Translations under genes and position numbers: made by a program | In this document: positions 45,938-54,615 of the stretch, piece by piece | How positions within the stretch are numbered: the stretch's first letter is position 1 | Layout: the number at the start of each line of letters is the position of its first letter | Origin: JABDKJ01 sp964609215 | Lineage (GTDB): Bacteria > Bacteroidota > Bacteroidia > Flavobacteriales_D > JABDKJ01 | Assembly: GCA_964609215.1 (NCBI GenBank) | Contig: CAZSQZ010000020.1 | Location: forward strand, 1 to 60,547 | DNA length: 60,547 nucleotides | Direction: 5' to 3' | The notes under the pieces: model-generated | What the model saw: only the letters and a program-made list of their open reading frames with translations | Databases searched by the model: none | What the model was told of the DNA's origin: nothing

Positions 45938-46862
45938 TTTTAGGGTCAATAGCCTTGATAATATCTTTTACCAATTTATGTCGAATAACATCAGAACCAT
46001 CTAATCTTATTAGCTTAATACCATCTATTTTCTCCAGCCTTTTCATGATTTGAAACAAACCAGACATTTGTTGTTTAGGAAGATCTACCTGAGTTAAATC
46101 TCCCGTTATCACAAATTTGGCAGATGCTCCCATTCTAGTCAAAAACATTTTGAGCTGAGAATAGGTTGCATTTTGAGCTTCATCTAAAATAACAAAGGCC
46201 TTATCCAAAGTTCTACCTCTCATAAAAGCTAATGGGGCTATTTCGATGGTTCTTTGCTCCATAAAAGTACGCAGCTTTGCTGGAGGAATCATGTCGAATA
46301 AGGCATCATAAAGAGGTTGCATATACGGATCCAATTTGTCCTTCATATCACCAGGAAGAAAACCAAGATTTTCACCTGCTTCTACAGCAGGTCTGGTCAT
46401 TATGATCTTTCGAACATGATCCTCTTTTAAGGCCTTAACAGCCATTGCTACTGCAGTATAGGTCTTTCCAGTACCTGCGGGACCAATAGCAAAAACCATA
46501 TCATGACTTTCCACAGCTTTTACCAACTTAGATTGATTCTTGGTTCTGGCCTTGATTTTCATGCCTTTGTTTCCATAGACAATCACATCAGTATCTCCTC
46601 TCCCATTTCCATTCCCATTCATGTAAGAAGCAATATCTCCTTCGGAAATGGAATTATACTTTTCGTAATGCTTTAGCAATTGCTCAAACTTTTGTTCAAA
46701 GTCTTCTATCAACACCTCTTCTCCCATCACCTTCATCTTGGTTCCTCTGGCAACAATCTTAAGTTTAGGGTAAAATGATTTGAGCAGTTTAAGTTTTTCT
46801 TCTTTCAAGCCAAAGACTTCTACAGGGTCTATGGTTAATATCTCAATTTCTTTCTCTATCAA
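45915..46862 (-). CDS. phoH: PhoH-like ATPase
   Basis: 315 residues, the family's normal length. Walker A GPAGTGKT at 127-134, Walker B region FVILDEAQNATYSQLKMFLTRMG and the GDLTQVDLP motif are all intact. PhoH/PhoL proteins are cytosolic ATPases linked to rRNA processing and stress. No ATG occurs before residue 43, so TTG at 46862 is the start. The 3' end overlaps the membrane-protein gene. Upstream, a TACCTTTG box at 46903-46910 may be the promoter; the divergent SAM hydrolase starts at 46932. Confidence 0.92.
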   Translation of the reverse strand: MIEKEIEILTIDPVEVFGLKEEKLKLLKSFYPKLKIVARGTKMKVMGEEVLIEDFEQKFEQLLKHYEKYNSISEGDIASYMNGNGNGRGDTDVIVYGNKGMKIKARTKNQSKLVKAVESHDMVFAIGPAGTGKTYTAVAMAVKALKEDHVRKIIMTRPAVEAGENLGFLPGDMKDKLDPYMQPLYDALFDMIPPAKLRTFMEQRTIEIAPLAFMRGRTLDKAFVILDEAQNATYSQLKMFLTRMGASAKFVITGDLTQVDLPKQQMSGLFQIMKRLEKIDGIKLIRLDGSDVIRHKLVKDIIKAIDPKNDDEGKD

Positions 46863-46902
46863 ATGCTTAAAAAATAGATTTTCTTTAATCGCTTTAAAGG
46901 TT

Positions 46903-46910
46903 CAAAGGTA
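46903..46910 (-). promoter_or_regulatory. Candidate -7 element for phoH
   Basis: TACCTTTG on the minus strand matches TAnnTTTG exactly and lies about 40 bp upstream of the TTG start of phoH. No -33 TTTG was found at the standard spacing, so this is tentative. Confidence 0.35.
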
Positions 46911-46931
46911 TAAATAAGAACGCAATTAAGA

Positions 46932-47729
46932 ATGGGTATTATAACACTTACCACTGACCTGGGTAACAAGGATTATTACTTAAGCACCGTAAAGGGAAAG
47001 ATTTACTCGATGGACTCCAACATAAAATTGGTGGACATCAGCAATGAAATTCCCCCGTTTGACTTGAATCAAACCTGCTATGCTTTGGAGAATGCTTTTC
47101 CTCATTTTCCTGAAGGTAGTGTGCACATTATAGGTGTTCATCCATCAAAATATGATCGGGTAAGACACCTTGCTTGTCTTTATCGCGGGCAATATTTTAT
47201 TGGTGCGGATAACGGAATCTTCTCTTTACTTTTTGATGAAAAGCCAGAAAAAATACATCAAATAGAAAGTGGAGCTGCAGAGGGTGATGATCCTATTTTT
47301 GAAATCAGAGAAACTTTTACGGTCGCAGCAGTTCACTTAGCGGCAGGCGGAGCTATAGAAGATTTAGGAGAAAGAGGTTTGATATTAACGGAGCGCCAAA
47401 GGTTAAGACCTATTGTCAATCCGCATGTTATTAAAGGGCATGTTATAAATATTGACTCTTACGAAAATGCCATCACCAACATTACCAGAGATATGTTTTT
47501 GGATACCGTTGGCGATAGAAATTTTGAGATTTACGCAAATCCGACTACTACTTTCAATGCTATTCAAAGGCATTATAATGATGTTCCTATAGGAGAAATT
47601 GTAGCCCTTTTTGGGTCTAACGGAAATCTGGAAATTGGTATTAATCAATTTAACCACGAAAATAATGGTGGCGCATCTTCTCTTCTTGGAATGAATGTCA
47701 AAGATGTGATTAGAATAGAAATTGAATGA
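46932..47729 (+). CDS. SAM hydrolase / hydroxide adenosyltransferase (DUF62)
   Basis: 265 residues. The N-terminus ITLTTDLGNKDYYLSTVKG is the family signature; IIGVHPSKYD, ADNGIFSLLF and ENAITNITRDMF are further conserved motifs, together forming the active site in the trimer interface. The family (SAM hydroxide adenosyltransferase, related to fluorinases) breaks S-adenosylmethionine into adenosine and methionine. Cytosolic. Its stop overlaps the next gene's ATG by 4 bp (ATGA). Confidence 0.92.
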   Translation: MGIITLTTDLGNKDYYLSTVKGKIYSMDSNIKLVDISNEIPPFDLNQTCYALENAFPHFPEGSVHIIGVHPSKYDRVRHLACLYRGQYFIGADNGIFSLLFDEKPEKIHQIESGAAEGDDPIFEIRETFTVAAVHLAAGGAIEDLGERGLILTERQRLRPIVNPHVIKGHVINIDSYENAITNITRDMFLDTVGDRNFEIYANPTTTFNAIQRHYNDVPIGEIVALFGSNGNLEIGINQFNHENNGGASSLLGMNVKDVIRIEIE

Positions 47730-48025
47730 TTCGAAGAGTCGTAAAAATGTCTTTTCAAAATGAAAAGATCAATGAATTCATTTCCAATTTTGAAGCAAAC
47801 AAAGAGAAAATCAGAAATTTTCCAGGTTGCTCGCATTTAGAATTGTGGAGGGACCTTAAAGAAACAAATGTGTTTTTCACATATAGCAATTGGGAAAGTG
47901 AAGAAGCATTAAATAAGTACAGAAATTCTGAATTGTTTAAAGGGGTTTGGAAGAAAACGAAAGTTCTATTCAATGATAAGCCATTGGCTTGGAGTTTAGA
48001 TGGGGTATATAATTTTGAATGCTGA
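47726..48025 (+). CDS. Antibiotic biosynthesis monooxygenase (ABM) domain protein
   Basis: 99 residues forming one ABM/ferredoxin-like domain: MIRRVVKMSFQ start, FPGCSHLELWRDLKETNVFFTYSNWES and NSELFKGVWKKTKVLF. Such small dimeric proteins are quinol or unrelated monooxygenases. Translationally coupled to the SAM hydrolase gene by a 4-bp overlap. Confidence 0.85.
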   Translation: MIRRVVKMSFQNEKINEFISNFEANKEKIRNFPGCSHLELWRDLKETNVFFTYSNWESEEALNKYRNSELFKGVWKKTKVLFNDKPLAWSLDGVYNFEC

Positions 48026-48044
48026 GTTTTAAATGTTGAGTTTT

Positions 48045-48069
48045 CCCCTCGGCTTCGCTCGGGGTGAAA
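48045..48069 (+). repeat. Dispersed repeat copy 1
   Basis: Begins CCCCTCGGCTTCGCTCGGGG and ends in TGAAA; 24 of 25 bases match 48635-48659. It is flanked on both sides by TGCTGAGTTTTnAATGTTGAGTTTT direct repeats (48020 and 48079). No gene in the 149-bp gap. Confidence 0.85.
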
Positions 48070-48174
48070 GTTTTGAGTGCTGAGTTTTGAATGTTGAGTT
48101 TTGAATTACCAAATTATTGAAAAAATTAAGTAATGTACTTTTAAACTAAGTATTACCGAACCTAAATATTCAAC

Positions 48175-48600
48175 TTACCATCTTGTTCTCAGATCACTTA
48201 TTTTTAATTTATCTTTTGCAAGCAATAACCATGTTAACGGAGCTAAGCCTACCAAAAGTAAATTTCCCCAACTAGGCATAGAATCTTGCATGGCTATCAT
48301 TAAAGATGCCAAAGCATTCAAAGAATACAAGGTGCTTATAACAATGCACAAGTACAATACATACTTTTTCAATTTAGGCCAAGAAATCAACTGGTAAAGA
48401 ACATAAAGTGTTGCAAGAGGAATAAAAAAAGTCAATAACTCTTCATTCGAATACACAAAATTTGCCCTCCATTCATGAGTCTCATTAAATGGGCCTCCCC
48501 AAAAGCTTTCAGAGTATGGTAGAACCAACAACAGTAATAATAGAACATCTATTAAAATGATTAGGTAATTTGATTCTAAATAATTTAGTAGGTGCTTCAA
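48175..48600 (-). CDS. Hypothetical four-helix membrane protein
   Basis: 141 residues, mostly hydrophobic: LIILIDVLLLLLLVLPYSESFWGG, LLTFFIPLATLYVLYQLI, YVLYLCIVISTLYSL and NLLLVGLAPLTWLLLA. No family recognised. The only start is TTG at 48600. The gene sits between two copies of the CCCCTCG...GGGG repeat. Confidence 0.6.
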   Translation of the reverse strand: MKHLLNYLESNYLIILIDVLLLLLLVLPYSESFWGGPFNETHEWRANFVYSNEELLTFFIPLATLYVLYQLISWPKLKKYVLYLCIVISTLYSLNALASLMIAMQDSMPSWGNLLLVGLAPLTWLLLAKDKLKISDLRTRW

Positions 48601-48634
48601 ACTTTTAGTATTAAGTTTTGATTGCTGATTTTTG

Positions 48635-48659
48635 CCCCTCGACTTCGCTCGGGGTGAAA
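48635..48659 (+). repeat. Dispersed repeat copy 2
   Basis: Second copy of the 25-bp repeat (CCCCTCGACTTCGCTCGGGG plus TGAAA) with one base different from copy 1, 590 bp away, again followed by TGTTGAATGTTGA. Confidence 0.85.
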
Positions 48660-48722
48660 ATGTTGAATGTTGATATCACCACTCACAGAATCAAATCAAT
48701 TTCAAATATCAAATTTGCTTCC

Positions 48723-49097
48723 TTAAAAACGAAAATCTGTTGCTCCAGCGGTATAGGTCAAGATAAAAATCACATAAGCTACCATTCCAAGTATAACTAA
48801 ACCACTAATACAAATACCAATGATATTCAAGGTCTTGGCACTTTTAATATCCTCCAGATAACCGTTGTAGTAATTCTCAGGATTCTCTTCATATTTTCGT
48901 TGCGCTTGATTTCCAAGTACCAAGCCAATAATACCCGTAACCAGACCGGGAATTCCATAAATCAGACAGCAAACGATAGAGGTTACAATAGAAACTATCC
49001 CTAAGGTTTTTACCGTCTTTAATTCCTTGTTATTTGGTGCATGTCCTGTTGTTCTTCCTTGTGCATAGGAATCGATAGGCATTAACTCATCTTCCAT
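48723..49097 (-). CDS. CCC-motif / DUF4190-like membrane protein
   Basis: 124 residues from the ATG at 49097 (an upstream TTG at 49139 would overlap the previous gene). A polar N-terminus is followed by LGIVSIVTSIVCCLIYGIPGLVTGIIGLVLG, the family signature of flavobacterial CCC-motif membrane proteins, here with CC instead of CCC. NPENYYNGYLEDIKSAKTLNIIGICISGLVI is the second helix. Function unknown. The ATG lies 4 bp after the stop of the cytochrome-like gene on the same strand. Confidence 0.85.
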   Translation of the reverse strand: MEDELMPIDSYAQGRTTGHAPNNKELKTVKTLGIVSIVTSIVCCLIYGIPGLVTGIIGLVLGNQAQRKYEENPENYYNGYLEDIKSAKTLNIIGICISGLVILGMVAYVIFILTYTAGATDFRF

Positions 49098-49101
49098 CTT
49101 T

Positions 49102-49491
49102 CTAATTCTCCATGGCTCCTTCGTCCACCCATTTTTCAATTTTCAAAATATCGCATAATGCTATTCGGTCACCATTCAATGGCATTGGAATGAATCCATC
49201 TGCTTGCCTAACAACACCTGAAAGTGTTCCATCTTTTGCATAGGGAAAAATATCTTGAAAACCCTCTAAATCATTACCCTCTGCAAATTCGGCATTGTTT
49301 TCATTGCTGTGACATCTGTAACAATTGCTCTCCAAAATAGGCACGATATCGTTAAGATAGGAAGGGCTGCTTATCGTTTCATTGCAAACCTGATTGGATG
49401 GATTTTCAGGTTCATCTTTTTCGCAAGACGGCATTATTGCTATCAAAAAAACAGATAAGACTATAAGCAATATGTTACTTCTTGCGTTCAT
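49102..49491 (-). CDS. Mono-heme c-type cytochrome-like lipoprotein
   Basis: Lipoprotein signal (ILLIVLSVFLIAIMPSC). The mature part has one heme-c motif CYRCH (CxxCH) preceded by LNDIVPILESN and a later WVDEGAMEN, as in short planctomycete-type cytochrome c domains; MPLNGDRI may provide the distal methionine. Membrane-attached periplasmic electron carrier or heme protein; partner unknown. Divergent from gldF. Confidence 0.78.
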   Translation of the reverse strand: MNARSNILLIVLSVFLIAIMPSCEKDEPENPSNQVCNETISSPSYLNDIVPILESNCYRCHSNENNAEFAEGNDLEGFQDIFPYAKDGTLSGVVRQADGFIPMPLNGDRIALCDILKIEKWVDEGAMEN

Positions 49492-49625
49492 TTATATAGC
49501 TAAGTTAAGAATGAAAAGCGCATTAGACATGATAGTTTAAAAGAATTTTTAATGATTTACCACAATTGAAGAATTAAAGATTCGTAATTTGAAATAAGAA
49601 TTATACTAAATTCGCAGGCTGTTCC

Positions 49626-50357
49626 ATGAAAAGTCTCTTTTTTAAAGAAATAAACTCCTTCTTAAGCACCCTCACGGGATACATCACAATAACTGTGTTT
49701 TTATTGATGACTGGCTTATTCATGTGGGTTTTTGAAGGAGAAACCAATCAAATAGATAGAGGAACTGCAGACCTAGACACCCTCTTTTTTGTGGCACCCT
49801 GGGTGTTCATGTTTTTAATTCCAGCCATTACCATGCGTTCTTTCTCAGAGGAAAAAAGAACAGGTACTATAGAATTGTTATTCACCAAACCGATCACTGA
49901 TACGCAAATTATTTTATCCAAGTTTTTTGCTGGTCTTTTTCTGGTATTCGTTGCAATAATTCCAACCATTATCTATTTCATTAGCATCTATCAATTAGGC
50001 GATCCTAAAGGTAATTTAGATACAGGTGGAATTATAGGCTCCTATTTCGGACTGCTTTTCCTAGGTGCTGCCTTTGTCAGCATTGGTATTTTTGCTTCCA
50101 CCCTTACGCAAAATCAGGTAGTCGCTTTTATATTAGCAACATTTCTTTCTTTTGTTTGCTTTGCCGGTTTTGGAATGATTGCCTCATTTAATGCAATGGG
50201 AGCTTTAGATTCTTTCTTCCTTAATCTCAGTTTAAATGAACATTATTTAAGTCTTTCCAGAGGTGTATTAGATACCCGAGACATGGCTTATTTTGCTGGC
50301 TTCTGTGCCATATTCATTTTATTAACCCAATTCGTATTATCCATTCGCAAATGGTAA
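49626..50357 (+). CDS. gldF: Gliding motility ABC transporter permease GldF
   Basis: 243 residues and six transmembrane helices of the ABC-2 type. Typical: FFKEINSFLSTLTGYITI, FLIPAITMRSFSEEKRTGTIELLFTKPI and the final FLLTQFVLSIRKW-like end. GldF with GldG and the ATPase GldA forms a transporter needed for gliding in some flavobacteria. gldA is not adjacent here. Stop and gldG start overlap by 7 bp, so they are coupled. Confidence 0.94.
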   Translation: MKSLFFKEINSFLSTLTGYITITVFLLMTGLFMWVFEGETNQIDRGTADLDTLFFVAPWVFMFLIPAITMRSFSEEKRTGTIELLFTKPITDTQIILSKFFAGLFLVFVAIIPTIIYFISIYQLGDPKGNLDTGGIIGSYFGLLFLGAAFVSIGIFASTLTQNQVVAFILATFLSFVCFAGFGMIASFNAMGALDSFFLNLSLNEHYLSLSRGVLDTRDMAYFAGFCAIFILLTQFVLSIRKW

Positions 50358-52084
50358 AAAAACATCATAATAAGACCAAGAGCATTAGTTCCTTATTGAT
50401 GAAATTGGGAATAGCTATTCTGGTGATTATCATTTCCGGTTTTGTATTTCATCGTTTCGATATTACAGAAGAAAAAAGGCATTCACTAACGGACTCTTCT
50501 AAGGAATTGCTCCAAAATTTAGATGATGTCGTTTATATAAAATGTTATCTAACTGGAGAGTATCCTGCGGACTTTAAAAGGTTGGAAAGATCTATCAAGG
50601 AAAAGTTAGATGAAATGGAGATTTATGCTGGAGATAATCTGCAGTATGAATTCATCAATCCATCCGAGGCAGAAGATCAGGAAACGCGAAATAAAGTCTA
50701 TAAAAAACTTACCGAAGATGGTTTGCAGTTTAGCTCTCTTTTAATAGAAACCAAAGATGGTGCTTCGGAAAAAATAATCTTTCCCGGTGCACTCATTACC
50801 TATAAAGAAAAGACGCTTCCTCTACAGATTTTAAAGGTGGGTTTTCGAACACCTAATGCAGAAGCCATTAACAATTCCATTAATAATTTGGAATATGAGT
50901 TTACACAAATCATTCGAAAAATTCAGGAGGAAGACATTCCCAATATCGCATTTTTAAGTGGTCATGGAGAATTGCCCGAACCTTTCATTGCTGACTTAAC
51001 ACGGAACCTTGTTGAATCTTATTATGTGGATCAAATTAAAATTGATGGAAAAATTGATCAACTATTCAGAAAAATAGGCGATGGTCAATTTTGGAAAAAT
51101 AAGTTTGACCTAATCATAGTCGCTGACCCTGATTCTGCTTTTAGCGATAAGGATAAATTTCTTTTAGATCAGTTCATCATGCGTGGTGGAAAGACCATTT
51201 GGTTGGTAGATGGATTGCACAGTAGCCGAGATAGTTTAAGAGGTAAAATGCAGTTTTTTGCGACCAGCAAAGAATTGGGTATTGAGGAGCAACTCTTTAA
51301 ATATGGGGTGCGTGTAAATAGAAACTTGGTTTTGGACAAAGAGTGTGGTAAGCTTGATGTAATGACAGGTTTTGTTGGAGACCAACCAGATATAAAGCTC
51401 TTTGATTGGGTATTTAATCCCCATGCCATAAGCCGCTCCTCCCACCCTATTGTCAACAACATAGAAAAGGTGAACATGGATTTTGTTAGCTCCATTGACA
51501 CCTTACACCGAGACGGAGTTAAGCAAACAGTTTTATTAAGTAGTTCAGAAGCTTCTCGCTCTCAAAAAGCTCCGGTGCGCATAAATGTGAATGCGGTGCG
51601 CCAGGAAATTGATTTTAATAGAGCCAATAATCCTTTTCAAAGTTTGGCGGTGCTATTGGAAGGAGAGTTCGAATCTGCTTTTGCCAATAGACTCTCCCCT
51701 ATTTACAATAAACAAGAAGGCATTTTCAAAACTGAAAGTAAAAGTAAAGCCACTTCTATGTTAGTGGTTGGTGATGGTGATGTTTGCAAAAATCCATTTG
51801 ACGCGCGAAAGGGAGTGGTTTACCCGATGAACTTTGACAAATACCAGAATCAGGAAATATATGGCAATAAAGAGTTTATGCTCAACGCTATTAATTATAT
51901 GTTAGATGAAGGTGCTTTAATTAGTCTGAGAAATAGAGAAATAAAACTAAGACAACTCAACAAAAATACGTTGGATGAGAAAAGGCAAGCCATTCAAATT
52001 GCCAATGTTGCCTTGCCTGTTGCGCTTGTGGCTCTTATGGGCTTAATTAATTTCCTCTTTAGAAAGAAAAGATTTGCCAAATGA
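50351..52084 (+). CDS. gldG: Gliding motility ABC transporter auxiliary protein GldG
   Basis: 577 residues. Two transmembrane helices: one near residues 15-35 (LGIAILVIIISGFVFHRF) and one at the C-terminus (VALPVALVALMGLINFLF). The middle is the ABC_transp_aux periplasmic domain with IAFLSGHGELPE and GGKTIWLVDGL. Part of the GldAFG complex. Its stop overlaps the next ATG by 4 bp. Confidence 0.94.
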   Translation: MVKKHHNKTKSISSLLMKLGIAILVIIISGFVFHRFDITEEKRHSLTDSSKELLQNLDDVVYIKCYLTGEYPADFKRLERSIKEKLDEMEIYAGDNLQYEFINPSEAEDQETRNKVYKKLTEDGLQFSSLLIETKDGASEKIIFPGALITYKEKTLPLQILKVGFRTPNAEAINNSINNLEYEFTQIIRKIQEEDIPNIAFLSGHGELPEPFIADLTRNLVESYYVDQIKIDGKIDQLFRKIGDGQFWKNKFDLIIVADPDSAFSDKDKFLLDQFIMRGGKTIWLVDGLHSSRDSLRGKMQFFATSKELGIEEQLFKYGVRVNRNLVLDKECGKLDVMTGFVGDQPDIKLFDWVFNPHAISRSSHPIVNNIEKVNMDFVSSIDTLHRDGVKQTVLLSSSEASRSQKAPVRINVNAVRQEIDFNRANNPFQSLAVLLEGEFESAFANRLSPIYNKQEGIFKTESKSKATSMLVVGDGDVCKNPFDARKGVVYPMNFDKYQNQEIYGNKEFMLNAINYMLDEGALISLRNREIKLRQLNKNTLDEKRQAIQIANVALPVALVALMGLINFLFRKKRFAK

Positions 52085-53103
52085 AAAAGAACCTCATTTA
52101 CCTTGCTTTAATCCTTGCCCTAGGCGCTGTACTTTTCTTTTTGAATAAGGAGGACTCCAAAAAGAGTTTTAGCTCTGACATTTATACCGACTTTGCCATA
52201 CCCGATACTTCAGTAGTTCATAAAGTATTTATTGGAAGTAATGTGACCCAACAAACCGTTTTGGTTGAAAGAATGGATAATGGCAAGTGGTTGGTGAATA
52301 ATGAATTCATTGCTAGAGAAGATAGAATTGAAACCTTATTGAGCACTATTAGTCGTGCAGAATTGCTGGGAATGGTTACCAAATCTGAATTGGAACCGAT
52401 TACCAAAAAAATGGCTGCGAACAATAAAAAGGTCATGATCTATGGAAAGAATGATGAGCTTTTAAAAATTTGGTATGTAAGTCACGCTATTCAAAGTCAG
52501 CAAGGTACTTATGCCCTATTGGAATTGCCCGAAAAAGGAAAATCTTCTCTTCCTGCAATTATTACCTTGAGCGGTTTTAGAGGCTATATAGGAAGTAGAT
52601 TTGGAACAGATCTTAACGAGTGGAAATCTACAGAAGTCTTCAAATATCCCAGTTTGAATATTAAAGAGATAGAGGTTTTCAGGCCTAAGGAATTGCATAA
52701 TTCTTTTACCATTAGAATTGAAGATTACATCAATCGGAAATTTAGTTTAGAAAACAATGATGGAAGCCCCATTCCATTCCATCCAGAAGTACTTGCGGAA
52801 TATATAAAAGGTTATAAGGGAATTTATCTGGAGAGCTTTAGACATAACATGAGCCAACATGAGCAAGATTCTTTAAGGCTGCTTCAACCGGATTATGAGA
52901 TTTCTGTCATTGATGGAAACAATAACTCCAGAAGCGTTAAATTCTACTATAGACCAGCAACAGATCATCATTGGGAGTCTGGTTATTCCAGAGATCCTGA
53001 AAGGCTCGCTGGAATTTTTCAAGATGAAATCGTTTCTTTTCAGGTTTTCAATATGGGGAAACTGCTGGTTGAACCAAAAGATTTGATGGTTCAAGGCAAT
53101 TAA
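52081..53103 (+). CDS. DUF4340 domain protein
   Basis: Single N-terminal helix (LIYLALILALGAVLFFLN) and a periplasmic domain of DUF4340: VERMDNGKWLVNNEF, followed by repeated beta strands. The family often sits next to gldG-like genes in Bacteroidota; overlap with gldG and same orientation support an operon and a link to the transporter. Exact role unknown. Confidence 0.88.
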   Translation: MKKNLIYLALILALGAVLFFLNKEDSKKSFSSDIYTDFAIPDTSVVHKVFIGSNVTQQTVLVERMDNGKWLVNNEFIAREDRIETLLSTISRAELLGMVTKSELEPITKKMAANNKKVMIYGKNDELLKIWYVSHAIQSQQGTYALLELPEKGKSSLPAIITLSGFRGYIGSRFGTDLNEWKSTEVFKYPSLNIKEIEVFRPKELHNSFTIRIEDYINRKFSLENNDGSPIPFHPEVLAEYIKGYKGIYLESFRHNMSQHEQDSLRLLQPDYEISVIDGNNNSRSVKFYYRPATDHHWESGYSRDPERLAGIFQDEIVSFQVFNMGKLLVEPKDLMVQGN

Positions 53104-53164
53104 TTTCTATTGGATAATTGTTAACAGAATATTGAAAACTTTTAATAAAGAATGTCTCTGAGAG

Positions 53165-53179
53165 CCCTTTATTAAAGGG
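53165..53179. promoter_or_regulatory. Perfect palindrome upstream of dnaN
   Basis: CCCTTTATTAAAGGG, arms of 7 bp with a single central base, about 45 bp before the dnaN ATG in a 121-bp gap. It could be an operator or a weak terminator of the gldFG operon; there is no T tract. Confidence 0.35.
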
Positions 53180-53224
53180 AAAAATCCCAATTTTGTTTAT
53201 TGCTTTAAAATAATCGCATAACCT

Positions 53225-54346
53225 ATGAAATTTTTAGTATCCAGCACTCAGCTTTTAAGACAGCTGCAAACGATTTCGGGAGTTTTGAATAGTTCAAACA
53301 CCCTTCCTATTTTGGATAATTTTCTATTCAATATAGATAATAACAAGTTGACAATTTCGGCTTCGGATTTAGAAACAACCATGATCAACACCATGGAGAT
53401 AGAATCTTCTGATCAGGGAATGGTTGCTGTACCTGCAAAATTGTTACTAGATACTTTAAAGTCTTTTCCTGAGATGCCTTTGACCTTTATGGTGGATGAC
53501 AAAACCTATGGTATTGAATTATCTACTGAACAAGGAAAATATAAACTTTCAGGTTATAATGGTGAAGAATTTCCGAGAGTTCCAGAGCTGGAAACTCCAT
53601 CTGTGGTAGAACTAAACGCAGAGGTTCTTTCCTATGCCATTCACAAAACCATATTCGCGACAGGAAACGATGATTTAAGACCTGTTATGTCTGGCATCTA
53701 TTTCGAATTTGGTAAAGATGGATTAAGATTTGTAGCTACTGATGCACATAGATTGGTGCGTTACACGCGTTCAGACATTAAAGCGGAAAAGAATACAGGT
53801 TTTATCGTACCTAAGAAGCCATTGAATCTTTTGAAAAATATTCTTTCTACTACCAATGCAGATGTGCAAGTAGAATATACAGACACCAATGTTAAATTCA
53901 CATTTGATAATGTGACCATGGTTTCGCGTTTAATTGATGGGAAATATCCGAATTACGAATCTGTGATTCCAAAGGAGAATCCGAATAAGATGACGATTTC
54001 TAAGGGTACATTCCTCAACTCCATTAAGCGTGTATCTATTTTCGCAAACAAGACTACACATCAAGTGAAGTTAGGTGTAAAAGGAAGCGAACTGGAAATT
54101 TCAGCTGAAGATTTAGATTTCTCCAATCAGGCAAATGAGCGTTTAGGCTGCAACTATAATGGTGAAGACATGGAGATAGGTTTCAACTCTAAGTTCATCA
54201 TGGACATGGTAAACAACCTAGACTCAGAAACTGTTAATTTGGAAATGAGCGGCCCCTCTAAAGCGGGAATTATCGTTCCATCTGAAAGTGAAGATGAAAA
54301 TGAAGACATTCTAATGTTGGTAATGCCAATCATGTTAAATAACTAA
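53225..54346 (+). CDS. dnaN: DNA polymerase III beta subunit (sliding clamp)
   Basis: 373 residues, the normal length for the beta clamp, with three repeated clamp domains: LPILDNFLFNIDNNKLTISASDLETT, FATGNDDLRPVMSGIYFEF, ATDAHRLVR and the C-terminal ILMLVMPIMLNN that carries the conserved MPxx tail. The ring-shaped dimer tethers replicative polymerase to DNA. It ends in a good terminator at 54371. Its last 35 codons and terminator are present again at 56716, which marks it as the target of an insertion or rearrangement. Confidence 0.97.
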   Translation: MKFLVSSTQLLRQLQTISGVLNSSNTLPILDNFLFNIDNNKLTISASDLETTMINTMEIESSDQGMVAVPAKLLLDTLKSFPEMPLTFMVDDKTYGIELSTEQGKYKLSGYNGEEFPRVPELETPSVVELNAEVLSYAIHKTIFATGNDDLRPVMSGIYFEFGKDGLRFVATDAHRLVRYTRSDIKAEKNTGFIVPKKPLNLLKNILSTTNADVQVEYTDTNVKFTFDNVTMVSRLIDGKYPNYESVIPKENPNKMTISKGTFLNSIKRVSIFANKTTHQVKLGVKGSELEISAEDLDFSNQANERLGCNYNGEDMEIGFNSKFIMDMVNNLDSETVNLEMSGPSKAGIIVPSESEDENEDILMLVMPIMLNN

Positions 54347-54420
54347 ATAGAGGGAACTTGATAGTTATAGAGGGCAGAAATTATTCTGCCCTTTTTTTGT
54401 GGGTTTATTATACTATTTCT
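54239..54420 (+). repeat. dnaN 3'-end direct repeat, copy 1 (attached to dnaN)
   Basis: 182 bp covering the last 35 codons, stop, terminator and 22 bp beyond. It matches 56716-56897 with no indel (offset 2477) and 13 substitutions, including an 88-bp block with no difference that spans the stop codon. Confidence 0.97.
54371..54398 (+). terminator. dnaN terminator
   Basis: GGGCAGAA (54372-54379) pairs with TTCTGCCC (54384-54391), 4-base loop, then seven T. Standard rho-independent form. Confidence 0.9.
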
Positions 54421-54615
54421 ATTTCAGGGTTATAACTTAAAAAAGTCCCAAAACTCCTATGAAATCTACTTCTCAGGATATTTGATCCAATAAAATTTCA
54501 ACTAATAAGGGCAAAAGCCTATATTTCCTTAAAATTAAAAAATTACAAACCTAGTAAACTAGCATTGTGTGGGAGATGGTGCTTTTATATGGGTGTTAGA
54601 GATAATTAATTAAAT

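Noticed and set aside
54541..54610. A sixth attC-like site before the DUF4062 gene
   Set aside because: Only GTTAGAG and a 5-bp palindrome are present; the paired left core is missing.
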